Assembly (NCBI GenBank): GCA_033297075.1
Contig: MU858270.1
Span: 1 to 55,856, forward strand
Reading direction: 5' to 3'
DNA: 55,856 nucleotides
DNA from: Rhypophila decipiens
Lineage: Eukaryota; Ascomycota; Sordariomycetes; Sordariales; Naviculisporaceae
The notes below the pieces were generated by a model. The model saw only the letters and a list, made by a program, of their open reading frames with translations, was not told the origin of the DNA and searched no databases. Below are positions 42,120 through 52,979 of this stretch, piece after piece; position 1 is the stretch's first letter, and every line of letters starts with the position of its first letter. The translations under genes were made by a program, and so were the position numbers.

Positions 42120-42748
42120 AGCGTGGTGCCAAGATTGGATGGGTTTTTGTAAGTGGGAATGGGCCAACTACTGTGGGCCGGTGAAAGGAGGTCTGATTAC
42201 CTGAGATAAAGTCTCCCGTATCTGTTGATGTGCGGGTTTAAACAAAGTGCTGCCCCTCTCGAGCGTTACATCCATTACACTTCAGTGACCTTGCCTTGCA
42301 GCTTGCTTCAAGGACTAATCACACCGAGAGACAAGATAGGATACACTGTCCCCGTGGGTATTGTCTAACCAAGACTAATGGTTTAAATCACAGAGCCATC
42401 TCTTCTATCAAGTTCTTTGCCCCCTTTTGCCTGCAGATTTTTTTTGACTTGTGTTACAACGTAGGAGGCTCGGCAATCCTACCTTACAATCAGTGAGCGG
42501 TCGTAGTTTTTGGATGCATTGCTATCCATAACTTATTATGTAGCAGTTGTGATTGGCTAGCTCGCCTATTCGGGTCCTTCAGCCTGCTCGCTAGCGGCTA
42601 GTCTCTAGGATCGAGATCGAGATGAGGTTTGGATTAACTGTTTTGTTGGTATGCAAGTAGCGGAACTGACAGTTTACGCGTGGCCATACTGGCGTAGTAC
42701 GGAACTGCGTTCTATCCTTTATTCTGTGCTCTAGTCGACTGAACCTGG

Positions 42749-43060
42749 AATTCTAACTGTTCTGTATGTGAAAAAACTGGCGTTCTATGAGGAGTTTTCG
42801 TCGAGTTGTACGGAGCCGCCAAGGGGAACTCGGAGTAGCGGAATTCGTCGGTGGATCTATTCTAACATTTCTTTCTTCACAGTGTGGTACTGTGTCGTAT
42901 TCTCTGTCCTGCGTCCTGGTCTGCTGAATTCTAACTCAGGATCTGGAGGTGAAAATCTGCCGTTGTATGAGTAGTTTCGGTGGAGTTGTACGGAGCCGCC
43001 AAGGGGAACTCGGAGTAACAGAATCCGTTGGTCGATCTGTCCCAGCATTCTTTTCTTCAA
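42749..43060. repeat. 180-bp direct duplication upstream of the small secreted protein gene
   Basis: A block of about 130 bp containing gagttgtacggagccgccaa recurs at a spacing of exactly 180 bp (for example 42803 and 42983). Similarity extends into gaattctaact at the left and ttcttttcttca-like sequence at the right. It ends about 180 bp before the ATG at 43238. The 42170-42748 part holds nothing recognisable. Confidence 0.85.
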
Positions 43061-43237
43061 AACGCATTCTTTTCTTCAAAACCAAAAGTATAAAGATCAA
43101 AGGTCTTCGCCCTTCAGTCATCAGAAACAGTATCTCATCAGCCAACAATTCAAACGCCTGCCTCTACCCACTGCCTCCTCTACCTGCCCACCTTTAAAAG
43201 CACACTTCAAGTTCTCGCAAACTCCCCAACCGCAAAC

Positions 43238-43537
43238 ATGAAGATCTCATTCGCCCTCGTCTCTGTCCTCGCTGGACTCGTCATGGCCAGCCCCGTCCCC
43301 GAGGCGGCCGCCCCCGCCGCTGTCGCCCCTGCTCCCGCCGTCCCCGCCCCCATCAAGCCCGTCCCCGGCGGCGGTGAAGTTGGCACCCAAGCCTTCGACA
43401 GCAACTGTGTCAGCTGCGTCAGCAGGACCTGCGGTGCCGCCGGTATCCGCTGCCTCAACCGCCTCAACCCCATTCTCATCGTCTCCTGCTTGGCCCTCAC
43501 CTGCGCCGACGATGTCTTTAAGTGCTGCGTCTTTTAA
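43238..43537 (+). CDS. Small secreted cysteine-rich protein (effector-like)
   Basis: A single exon of 99 codons from ATG 43238 in a good context (gcaaacATG). A signal peptide (about 1-18, ISFALVSVLAGLVMAS) is followed by an Ala/Pro-rich propeptide-like stretch (about 19-47). A compact domain of about 50 residues with eight cysteines follows (SNCVSCVSRTCG, IRCL, VSCLALTC, FKCCVF). Size, leader and cysteine number match small secreted proteins of fungi, including effectors and antimicrobial proteins. No named family is recognised. Disulfide pairing is likely, and target and role are unknown. Confidence 0.8.
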   Translation: MKISFALVSVLAGLVMASPVPEAAAPAAVAPAPAVPAPIKPVPGGGEVGTQAFDSNCVSCVSRTCGAAGIRCLNRLNPILIVSCLALTCADDVFKCCVF

Positions 43538-44685
43538 GCGGTACTCTCTTACGCCCAACCATCACCGGCAATGACGACGAGCATCCCCGCAACAAAAGCA
43601 GCAGCCTGACGACGTGGCTTCCATCTTTCCCAGCTCCTCAGGTTTGACTGGCACTCGATTTCGAAACTGATACTTTTTTCAATTCAACCACTGGAGTTGG
43701 CGACAATGGGCGGGGTGGGAAACTTCTGGTCATAGGCAGGATGGGCAGGAAAGTCTTTGGGTTTCAACCTTGTCTTGTTTTTGGAGGAGGGATTCGAGGA
43801 GGATGAGGAGAGGAATGGATGGTAGCCCCTTGTACATAGGCAGTGAGGGTAATGGCTTCAACTTTTCACCTGTACATAGTTCAATCAAAGTTTGACTCCA
43901 TGAATCATCGGGCAGTGATATGACAAGAGGCCGTCTCGAAGTACTGTAATGATCCTCTCCCAGCACTGTGAAAAGGATCTTAGTAAGGAAGTCGCCCGGC
44001 AAAACTCAATTCTTTGTACGCATCTGCCCAACAATTTCTGGTTGATCGCCACAGATTTGAGCCACAATTTCCCCCCTAGAGCCCCGAACTCCGCAACCCT
44101 CTTCCTGCCGAGTTGAGTGATTTTAAATAAATTCGGCGAATTGAACGAATTCGTTTGACTTGGACATAACGACTTCAATTAACGTGACGACTTACTTGAC
44201 GTGGGTGTGAAAATTGGCGTTAAGGCTGAAAGGCTGTAGACCAGAAATTAAAATTGTTGGGGTTAGGGTTAGGGTTGCTCCCTATCACGACCACGTTCTC
44301 ATTGATATACTCCCACAACTTGTCCCTTGCCGGCTCCCATATAACCTCGCCAATTCAATTGCTCCAGCCGTACCTTCACTGTACGCACCCTAAATACGAG
44401 GGTCATACGGCAGTCTAACGCACGAAAGTGAGGTGGTGATCTTGACATAGGAGACCGCAACATGAAAGTTTCGGTCTTTTTGGTTGTTATAAGTTTGAGT
44501 CGTTGCACCTTTGGCTTTGATATGCAACACTAATCCTCCGGTATTTAACCTTGATAAGAAGATAGTGGTCTGCGACCAGAGCGAGTTTCTCTTCACGTGC
44601 TCTGCGGTGTTTTGAACAATACGGGATACCCATCTATGAACCGCCATTTGAACTACCTAGATCCTATGATGATAAGAACACCTCA
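43538..44685. other. 1.1-kb intergenic region
   Basis: No supported gene. Positions 44260-44276 read ggttagggttagggttg, a short telomere-like run. Confidence 0.45.
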
Positions 44686-46038
44686 TTATGACAGCGTCTT
44701 GCTATTAACCGAGGTCCTAGTCTTTATATAAAATCCCGCCACCGCCGCGGCTGTCTTTGTTGGTGTTGGTATAGGAGGTTCCCAGCCGATAATAGCTAAT
44801 TGACTCTCCTGGGACTTGCTATGCGTAGACAAGTTCGAGAGCTGATGGTGATCATTTATACTCCTCGCTCCATGTGAATGCATATAACCCAAATCATCAC
44901 CGCTGCTCTTATCATCACCCTCCAGTTCCATAGGAGGCTCCTGGCTTATTCTTGAAATATGGTGCCCATATGACACGAGGACATTAATTCGTCCAGCACT
45001 ACCTCCCGCACCGGTTCTGTTACCTCCGGGCCCGGCGGCATGATGTTCGACCCAGGCGACTTCCCCGGGCGTGTAGACCGGTCGACGAGACGAGGCAGGA
45101 GCGAAGAGTTGGGGAAAGGCGGTCAGACAGGCGACGATGATGGCCGCGCAGGGCTCGACGGCCGTCCAGAGACAGAGGTAGGACACGTCGTCTTGGTGCG
45201 TGTTCCAGTGCGTGGCGAAGCCATCGGCTGCGCGGGCGATGGATATTATTATTGTCACGAGGGTCAGGCTGATTAGCCCTATGAAGACGATTTTGCGCTT
45301 TCTGGGGATTTGTACGCCCCAAAGGAGGATTATGGGGATTAGGAGAACTGGGTTTGGGTTTTTCTTTTGTTAATCTAACGGGAAAGGAATGGTTTTGTTT
45401 GGAAAGATCTGGCGCGGAGGAAGCTGCTTACTTAGAAAGTCGGAAATCACGTCAAGTGAACAGCCGACTTTGAGTGTCGCGGTCGTGAACTGGATGCTAT
45501 CGGGTGTCGAGCAGTACTCGAAAATCTCTTCGAGCGATGTGAACACGCACCGATAATGTACCAGCCCTGTCATGATGGCCCAGCTGGCTAACGTGAAGAA
45601 TAGAACTGGCCACCAGATGAATCGAAGACGGGACATATGTCCCCCCAGCCGACGGAAAAAGACCAGGAACGAGACCTTGACGGCTGTCAAAGAGGTTGCG
45701 TAGAACATCTGGATGACTCCCCATGTCACCAGGAACCTTTTGAGTTGTTGGGGAAAATCGGCGGGCAGATCGCCGTGTAAACCAGCGGCGGTTAGTGACC
45801 GGTACATGGCCGGAGCTGCCCATTGCCAGAGAGCGGCGGTCGCGAGGGCTAGAGCGCCCGCGAATATGATGAAGTAGTCGTCAAGATGGAGACGTCGTTT
45901 TCCCAGCCATCGTGAATATAGTCGAAGGAAGAGAAATACCATTGCCAGGCCGGTGGTTGTCCATATTGAGGTGATGAAGGTGTGGTACGGGACGCCAGGG
46001 ACCACCACCCTGGCGTCAGGTACCAGTTCTGATGCCAT
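44686..46038 (-). CDS. Pth11-like rhodopsin-fold integral membrane receptor
   Basis: Exons 46038-45432 and 45347-44686 join in phase to 422 residues. Seven spans are visible, beginning with TTGLAMVFLFLRLYSRW, then DDYFIIFAGALALATAALW, FYATSLTAVKVSFLVFFRRL, WWPVLFFTLASWAIMTGLV, LILLIPIILLWGVQIPRK, VFIGLISLTLVTIIISI, and a last one near CAAIIVACLTAFPQLF. The RLYSRW and LDDYFII blocks are typical of the fungal rhodopsin-domain family that includes Pth11. The cytosolic tail is Gly/Ser/His-rich. Such proteins sense surface or nutrient cues at the plasma membrane. The start is the ATG at 46038; the upstream open frame lacks an ATG. A 3' fragment of a paralogue survives at 39084-39218. Confidence 0.85.
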
Positions 46039-47594
46039 TCCCAAACACGAATCCAATCCAATATTGAGTATGGTGTTCAAGATTGCGTCAAACTGCAACT
46101 TCGCATTTAGTCGCTCCCCGACCCAGTATTCTCGAACTCAAAGTCTCGAACTGGATAGACCGTCCAGGAAATCTCCAACGTTGAACCGGGGATTTGAAGG
46201 AATTAAAGCCAATCTTTATCGTATGGAGGGATCCGAATCCTTCTTGCTTAGCCACACTGCAGATTAAATGCCGAGTTGATATGGCGTTACGCCGCCAGGA
46301 ACAGCGCCGCGTGGAAGCATGGCGGCGCGGAATCCAGCGATGGAACCCCGAAGGACTGTTAACCGGATTTGATCGTGCCGGACAATTGACAGGTGCGGGT
46401 AGACCCGAGTTTATACACTCTTATGTTAGCAGCGGCTGGTTCAGTGATGATGAATCCGTACGAGTCGCGTCATCTGTATCACAGCAAATGTAACCATCAG
46501 TCTGGATTGGTGAAAAAAGTCCAAAACTTTCAGCGCCGCATTCGCGCAGGCACTAGGAATCCGGATAATCGAGCGAGATGGAGGTGTGAACTTTAGTTCA
46601 GTCTATTACAAAGACTTTCCGATTGTCGATATAAAATTGGTATAAGCTGTTGTTGACAATTGACATCTATTATCATCAGTATAAAGGGTCTTACTACTCG
46701 TGATAGATTGATCTAGCACTCAATTGTTCGTGCCTGCAGGAGTAAGATTTGTACAGAAATTTGAACAATAACTCCACTTTTACCGCCCCTAACTGGCGCC
46801 GAAATCTTACCAACGGTGCAACGTACGATAACACAATGGCACGCGGTCTTTGTGTAGTAGTGATTACACATGACTGCAGTGTCCATATTACACGCGGTGC
46901 TACGTACTCTGGCGACTCGGGGTATTACTCACATGGGCTCTCTACACTCATCATCGTCGACAAGCCTAAACAAACGAGCTGAAAATCACAGGCTCAAGCT
47001 TCACGATTTGACGTTAACCATACGAATGTTTACACGTCTCCTTGGAAAATCCACAACCTGGTTGCTGGATCGAGGGTGCTCAATGTCATCCGCAAAGTCC
47101 CTCCGCAAAGTCCCCGTTGGAAATTGAAATCCGAGCAGAATGCCTTGAACTTTGTAAAACCTCGCCACTTGTACGCCCTTACACAAGATCTTTACCCTAT
47201 CAGCTAATTCTTAGGTCCAACTCTCCCACGTCAGAAAAACCACTGCTGTGTTCATCATGGCCGGCTGTTTCAAAGACGATAATGTGACCCGCCCTGCCTG
47301 CCAAGATCCGAAAAGATGGGCAAGGACGGAATGTGCCGTTGACTCGTGGCACATCCATTACTACATCCATAAACTGTGCCTCTTCAAAGGAGCCGGATCT
47401 CTATATTACCTGCTCGCAGTTCACAAATCTCGTGGGGAGATTACAAATCTTGGCTGTCCTTTTGTCGTCACCTTCCTGACTCGATATAATTAGAGATTAT
47501 GCCAGTACCACATGGATTTCTGCAGGACAGGACATAAGTCAAGTCCACTGGATCTTACTCCAACGACAAGGTTTTTGGCATTCAGTACACGTCC
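46039..47594. other. 1.55-kb gene-poor region
   Basis: Only short frames without signatures are present (for example 70 codons from ATG 46281). No repeat or RNA gene is seen. Confidence 0.45.
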
Positions 47595-47945
47595 TTAATC
47601 GTTCTTCTCCTCCTTCTCCAACTCCTCCAGGTGAGCGTGGATCTGGTGCAGTTTCGGATCCTCCTTTGTCCAAGAATCAGCATTATCGTCCTTGATTTTC
47701 AATGAACCGACAACTGTATCATCGATGGGCACCTTGACTTTCTGTTGCCACGTGGTGGATTTGTCAGCTTGCCGTTAAAAGAGATTTCTTCCCGAAAGTC
47801 TTATTGGCCATACAACTTACTCCGAATCTTTTGGCGGGCTTTCTCGCCTTCTCGGCAAACTTTTCAGGTTTGCTTTTCCCTTGGAAATGTCTTCGTCCGA
47901 GTTGACAATATCCTCAAACATGAGCAAGGCGTAAATCTCGTCCAT
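47595..47945 (-). pseudogene. Small frameshifted gene cut off from its promoter by element F
   Basis: ATG 47945 starts MDEIYALLMFEDIVNSDEDI. After a run of A near 47885 the coding signal continues in another frame (KSKPEKFAEKARKPAKRFG), up to a good donor GTAAGT at 47820. An intron (GCTGAC branch, CAACAG acceptor) leads in phase to exon 2 at 47741-47595, ending KLHQIHAHLEELEKEEKND. One missing base in the A run would reconcile the frames. The gene, about 90 residues, is highly charged and of unknown family. The ATG lies inside the target duplication of element F, so its former upstream sequence is now on the far side of the element. Confidence 0.5.
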
Positions 47946-47947
47946 AA

Positions 47948-48701
47948 GGCACCTAATATACAGGCACTAATACTCTCGTATACAGGCACTAGACGACGGC
48001 ATAGATACCCCATGTATCATTGGAGGTAGGTCTGGGTAGTTGCCGGAAAAGGTCCAGTGCTGGAGGGGATGGTCCACTGAGGACCTGTTGTAATTCTGGA
48101 GGGCATTCCAGAGGGCATTCGTTATTGGTGGTGTCTAAAACACCATCCGCCGCGAGGATTTCGGGATAAATCGGCTCGAGGGAGTGACCGACCCCGATCA
48201 GTACCACAATGATATAGACAAGGAGGAGAGCAAGCGATATCAGCAACTCTTGCACAAGGTTGCTGCGGAGGGCGCTTGTGTCACTTTGTTGATGGCCCCG
48301 GTGATCTCGTCGGTCGAGGCCGAAGTTGGCGAAGCAAGGAACGACAAACCAAATTGGCGCCTCACTTGCAATGGCGTACTAATGGTCATAAGAGTCCGGG
48401 AGAGCTCCTACTTTGGCCGAAGCCGGGATGTCGGAGGTGGTTGTCGCGGCGCCCATCTTCTTGGTGACGAAGATGGTGATAGTGTTGTGTCCAGGACAAA
48501 GGGAGGGCTAATTGCCCGGACAGTCCCATTTTACTTTTCCAGACCAGAGGCATTTATTACTGCTCGTTAAGGCCTTTAATCCAGTCCAGTTAAAGCCTCT
48601 ATTTTAGTCTAGTTAAGGCGTTTATTCTACAAGAGTAGTCCCGGTATATGAGAAGACTGGTGCTTGTATACGAGAGGATCTTTGCCCGTATATTAGGCGC
48701 C
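47948..48701. mobile_element. hAT-like element, copy F (754 bp, with TSD and foreign interior)
   Basis: The left end is GGCACCTAATATACAGGCAC; the right end, on the opposite strand, is GGCGCCTAATATACGGGCAA. The flanks GTCCATAA (47940-47947) and GTCCGTAA (48702-48709) are an 8-bp duplication with one mismatch. The right part (about 48540-48640) has four or five 22-bp units. Between about 48000 and 48520 lies sequence absent from the other copies. Its minus strand encodes an open stretch with one membrane segment (LLISLALLLVYIIVVLIGVG). This looks like captured host sequence. The flank 48710-48950 holds no recognisable gene. Confidence 0.85.
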
Positions 48702-48950
48702 GTCCGTAAAGCCAAAAATGGGAAACACAAAGAGACATGATGAGGATGCATAACATGGCTGGCACTACAATGTGACAACTACTCCCGGCTAATTAGAGTC
48801 TAACATCTCTCATATTCGATTTCAGCTCATAATGATCTTCATTCTCCCCGCCACCCTCACCACTGAAATTACCAATCAACATAATCAGCCCCAACCCAAA
48901 GCCGCGTTCAATTACCAAACCAACTCACCAGGCAACGAACCCATCACAGG

Positions 48951-49898
48951 CTAGACCGCCCAGCGACGGGTCAAAACCCCCGTCATATTCGGCTTGAACA
49001 CATCAGCAAACGGGTCCCAAGCCGGGTCCGTATGCCTATCATACTCCATCATATTCGCCACATACGTCGCGTTGGCCATGCCATAGGCATCCTCGATAAA
49101 CGCAAGCGTGGCGTCAATGCCGGCTGAGATGCCCGACGAGGTCCAGATGTTACCATCAACAACCCACCTTGCGTGGGGGATCCATTTCGTCTTGGGCCCG
49201 TAGATGACATTATTAGACCAGGAGGCCTTGTTGGTCGTGGCGCGTCGGCCGTCGAGCAGCCCCGCCCGCGCGGCTAGCACCGAGCCCGTGCACACGGTGA
49301 GCAGGTACTGCAGGTTGGGGTAGGTCTTGGAGATGTACTCGATCGTCGCGTTGATTAGGGGGGAGCGGGTGCCCAGGCCGCCGGGAATGATGAGCACGTC
49401 GAGGTCCTTGGGTGCGGTGGCGAGGGTGTGACTCGGCGGGAGGGTCGGAAACTATGTTTCCCGACAGTGTCAGTGTTTTGTTTCGTTCCTTTATGGACCA
49501 AGAGAAAAGAGAGAGATATAACCGACCACGAGAGAGTTCATCGGGTTCATAGCCGCCACCACCGGCTCCGTCGTGACCACGTCCATGGTCTCCGAAATCA
49601 GGGCGAGCTCCAGGTGACGGATCCTCGACAACATGAACAGCGCCTGGATCGGTCCAAACACGTCGAGGGGCTCAAATGCTCGGAAGAGAATCATGCCGTA
49701 CTTGACCGGCGGATCTTGCACCTCCGGCGTCGGGTTGCCTGTTTGATGTCGCAATATTGTCAGTAAAGCACTTCAATTTGGAAGCAAATGAACTTGGAAA
49801 AGAAAGGCGTCGCGTCCAAACTTACACGTGCTATGCCCCAGCGCGGCGGGTAAGGCACAAAGACCCAAGAGAACCGACAACGTGTTTGGAAGCACCAT
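48951..49898 (-). CDS. Secreted DJ-1/PfpI-family protein
   Basis: Exon 1 (49898-49826) encodes a signal peptide (LSVLLGLCALPAALG). Exon 2 (49738 to about 49527) encodes VKYGMILFRAFEPLDVFGPI. Exon 3 (49451-48951) encodes DVLIIPGGLGTRSP, the nucleophile elbow LLTVCTGSVLAARAGLLDG (Cys), and WTSSGISAGIDATLAFIED. These are the conserved blocks of the DJ-1/PfpI (class I glutamine-amidotransferase-like) fold. About 261 residues. The second intron joint is tentative: the frame requires donor GTCGGT at 49526, although GTTATA at 49522 looks slightly better. Related proteins act as isonitrile hydratases, glyoxalases or proteases. The isonitrile hydratase InhA of bacteria belongs to this broad group, which is noteworthy given the isocyanide synthase 3 kb away. 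A catalytic role is not proven here. Confidence 0.82.
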
Positions 49899-51035
49899 GA
49901 TGAGCCTCAATCCAGACAAGGGACTTGAAAATATAGAGCAGCAACGTGAAGATTGGGTCTTGCCCACTCTGGTGATAAAATTGGTTTTAACCCGTCCAGG
50001 TATGTATTCACACACTTGCCATTGGGAAGTCGATACAGGATATTCCGACCGCGATGTTTCCTGGGCTTTTGTGCTACTTCAAACCCATGAGAAAGCGGGC
50101 AATCCAGCCTCCCGTCCCGCCGGCTCAATCCACTTTCAGCAACTCGGAGAACCAACCTCCATCAGGCGAGCGACCAACATTCGCTCCTTGAGCTTGTTTC
50201 ACGCCAAGATGTCTCTCTCGACATGCAGACTGGCCGGTTGGTGTGGTCTTCTTGATGCAGTGCAGGCAGAGCCGTGGATGTTTGCTTCTGTTCCCATGGG
50301 GAAAAATAAATGAGGGAGCATCGCATATTCTCGCAAACCTCGTCAGTCACTGCGAGCCAGCAAGAGCAGGTTATTTTTGAGCTCTATGCAGTTGGGTCTA
50401 TCCAGCTCGCAGTTGAAGCCTGACATTGAGTGAGTTAATTTGCGCGAGATTTTCCGGGTCTATTTTGGGGTACAGTGCCGGTACAACGGCTTGTCCCGAA
50501 TAATATGAACCCAACATGAACAATAGCGACCCGGCTTCACAATCCCACGTCTACTAGTCTAAAATGCACGGAGGGTCGCTGCAAAACGCAGATCACAGAA
50601 AATATTGGGATGGAGGTGGACTCAGGCACGATTGAAACATCTCACGAGGTGTTGTGCAGCAAGGACAAGAAACAGGCAAGCTTAGAGAGCGAGGAGAGTG
50701 AACGAACAAGTTTTGAAAAGACTGTGATGAAATGAGTAAATTATTTGGCCAGGTAAGTCATCACGCTCAACTCAAAGACTCAAACTACACAATATGGTAT
50801 CCCAAGTCCCCAAATTCCCAATAAAACTTCACGCTAACAGAACTCTCCTGACGAGATTACAATCCCAGCGAACCACTTTGACGGTCGACACATCCCCGGC
50901 TTGCAGAAGCAGAATGGGTGATTATTCTGCCGCCCAGAGTCCAGCCGCGCCATATTTCCTGATCTACCGTCCCCCGCGCGCTGGGCCAACAACAACACCA
51001 GCTTGAACCCATCTTGCCGGCCTCCTTGCACAGCG
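49899..51035. other. 1.1-kb intergenic region
   Basis: Upstream of the DJ-1/PfpI gene and downstream of the CTR gene. No gene or repeat is recognised. Confidence 0.5.
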
Positions 51036-51857
51036 CTAGCCGCAGCACACAGTCGCCTCCTTCGTGGCAGAGGTTTGCGAACCACTAATGCGCCATCAGC
51101 CATCAGTCAAAGCACAGCAGTCGTGTCGCAGGAGAAAGGACTTACAGGCCGATCGTCTCCCACTGAAATACAAAAGAGCCGAGAAAGGCGCCGATGAAGA
51201 TGCAGATAATAATGTAGCCGTTGTAGTACATGGCAAGACTGCAGGGTCGCGTGTTAGATGTCTTGGGCCGAGCTGTGGATTTGGATCGGAGGGAGGGATC
51301 TAAGGCTGGACCACTGGGAAACAACATACAGCATGACAAAGTAGGCGACTGCGAACTGGGTCATATGGAGGAAAGCGCGAATCGCCTGCTCCCAGATCTT
51401 GGGCCGATAACCAGCTGCGGGGGCCGCGACCACGCCATTGTCAGATCCGGCGTCGACGGGCGGCGAGGTTTTGCCGTCCGCTGAGGCCCGGCGCGCCGTG
51501 TGTTGGCGGATGAGGAAGCGGTCGTACTCCTTGACTGTGCGGCGGAGGAGCTCGAGCGACATGGTCAGCAGGATGACGCCGATGCACGAGCCGGCCATCA
51601 TGCCCGGCGACGTGATCCTCCAGCTCGAGGCGATGAAGCAAGAGTCGATCGTGTACCAGTTCCACAACATCTGTTTAAGTCAGCCTCTGTCTCCGCAGTC
51701 CCAAAGAGCCGGTTTAACTTTGGCAGGAAAGACGCACCGAGATCTTGCAGCCGCCGCCCATGCCACCCATGCCACCCATGGCCGGCGCCGATGTCGTTGC
51801 TGCCGCTGCCGCTGCCGTAGTCGTCGGCATCGCCATGCTGCCTCCTCCCATATCCAT
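51036..51857 (-). CDS. CTR-family copper transporter
   Basis: Exons 51857-51738, 51670-51330, 51238-51146 and 51084-51036 join in phase to 200 residues. The N-terminus is Met-rich (MDMGGGSMAMP, GGMGGMGGG), as needed for Cu(I) capture outside the cell. Three spans follow. The first begins near ITSPGMMAGSCIGVILLTMS, and the last has the packing motif in IIICIFIGAFLGSFVF (GxxxG). The last exon adds a tail ending ATVCCG, a Cys pair typical of fungal CTR C-termini. If the last intron were retained, the protein would stop at TAA 51142 without the Cys pair. CTR proteins act as trimers at the plasma or vacuolar membrane and import Cu(I). A copper-response element lies upstream. The gene is downstream of and co-directed with the isocyanide synthase gene. 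Confidence 0.9.
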
Positions 51858-52979
51858 CGTGGTTGTGGTTTGGTATTGGGGGTTTCGGAGAGATTCGAGG
51901 TGTTGTTGTACGAAGTTACCAAGCCGTTGTTTGATCAAAGACCCTGGAGAAAAAAAGGTGGATCAAAGTGCGGCTCGTTGAGTTAAAATGGATGAACGAC
52001 GATCAACTCTGCCAATTTGAGGTGGTCTAACCCATGCCCATGGCAGGATCACTGCATCAGTCGTGCCCCCACGGCACCTCGGACTGAAGGACCGCGCCAG
52101 GCATCGATTGAATGAGAGTCTTGGCGCCAGGACGGAAAGGGTAGGTGAGCAAATTTGAGCAGTCTGCGGCGTTGGTTCACATGCAGATGCAGCCGACCGT
52201 GCTTCAACCTCTTCATGGGAGCACGAAAAAAAAAAGACTGATGGGCTGATCAGTAACCCAGTGGTGGATGTGGAATGAGAAACGAGAGATACTTGCCCTG
52301 CCATTGGGGTTACCTTTTTCAATTTTGGGGGGACCGTGAAGCTTGCCGAGCCGAAAACCAGGAGTCCAGCCCGGCAACCATTCATCTGCCAAGACACTGG
52401 CTGCTGGGTTCTTGACCCACTTTCCAGCAGCTTGGCAGTTGTCATGCGGATGACAAAGCAATGCAAGCAGACCCCCGGCAATACTCCGTCACTCACTTTT
52501 GCTTTGTGCGAGGTGAAAAGTCAATGAGTCAGTCCACCAGACGCAAACCTGCTCATATCTGCTAAACCAGCTCATGATCTCATCCAATCTGCCTCATAGT
52601 TGTCAAGGGTCTGGCACCTTGATGGATATTTCGGGCTTTTCTTCTGGCCCAATTGCCACCATCTCGACTTTTCCAACATTTCCCAGCGACATGAGTCACA
52701 CGGTACACCCCTCGCAGTTTCTTCCTGTCAGCAGCCATGTCGTCCGATCAAAGTTCTCAATCGTTGGATGGAAGAAAGTGCAATCGCAATAGATTGTTTG
52801 GTAAGTTCTGTGCCAACCACAGTACTACCATTCGAAGTCCCGAAAGCAATCAATAATCACAACCGAGAGGGACAAAAAGATATATAAACCAATCAAATAT
52901 CGAAGCCAATTTCGTAAATTTTCCCATTCGTTTGTTTGTCCGTCATCCCCCAAGAACAAACCACTTCCCCTTCCCCGTA
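51858..52979. other. 1.1-kb promoter region of the CTR gene
   Basis: No gene is seen. It contains the copper-response element annotated separately. Confidence 0.5.
52146..52153 (-). promoter_or_regulatory. Mac1-type copper-response element
   Basis: On the minus strand the site reads TTTGCTCA, which fits TTTGC(T/G)C(A/G), the site bound by the low-copper activator Mac1 in yeast and its homologues. It lies about 290 bp before the CTR start codon. A match by chance in this interval is possible (roughly one in eight). I found no second perfect copy upstream of CTR or of the isocyanide synthase. Confidence 0.5.

Noticed and set aside
47256..47493. Frame of about 79 codons with several cysteines
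   Set aside because: No leader, no family and no start context beyond chance.
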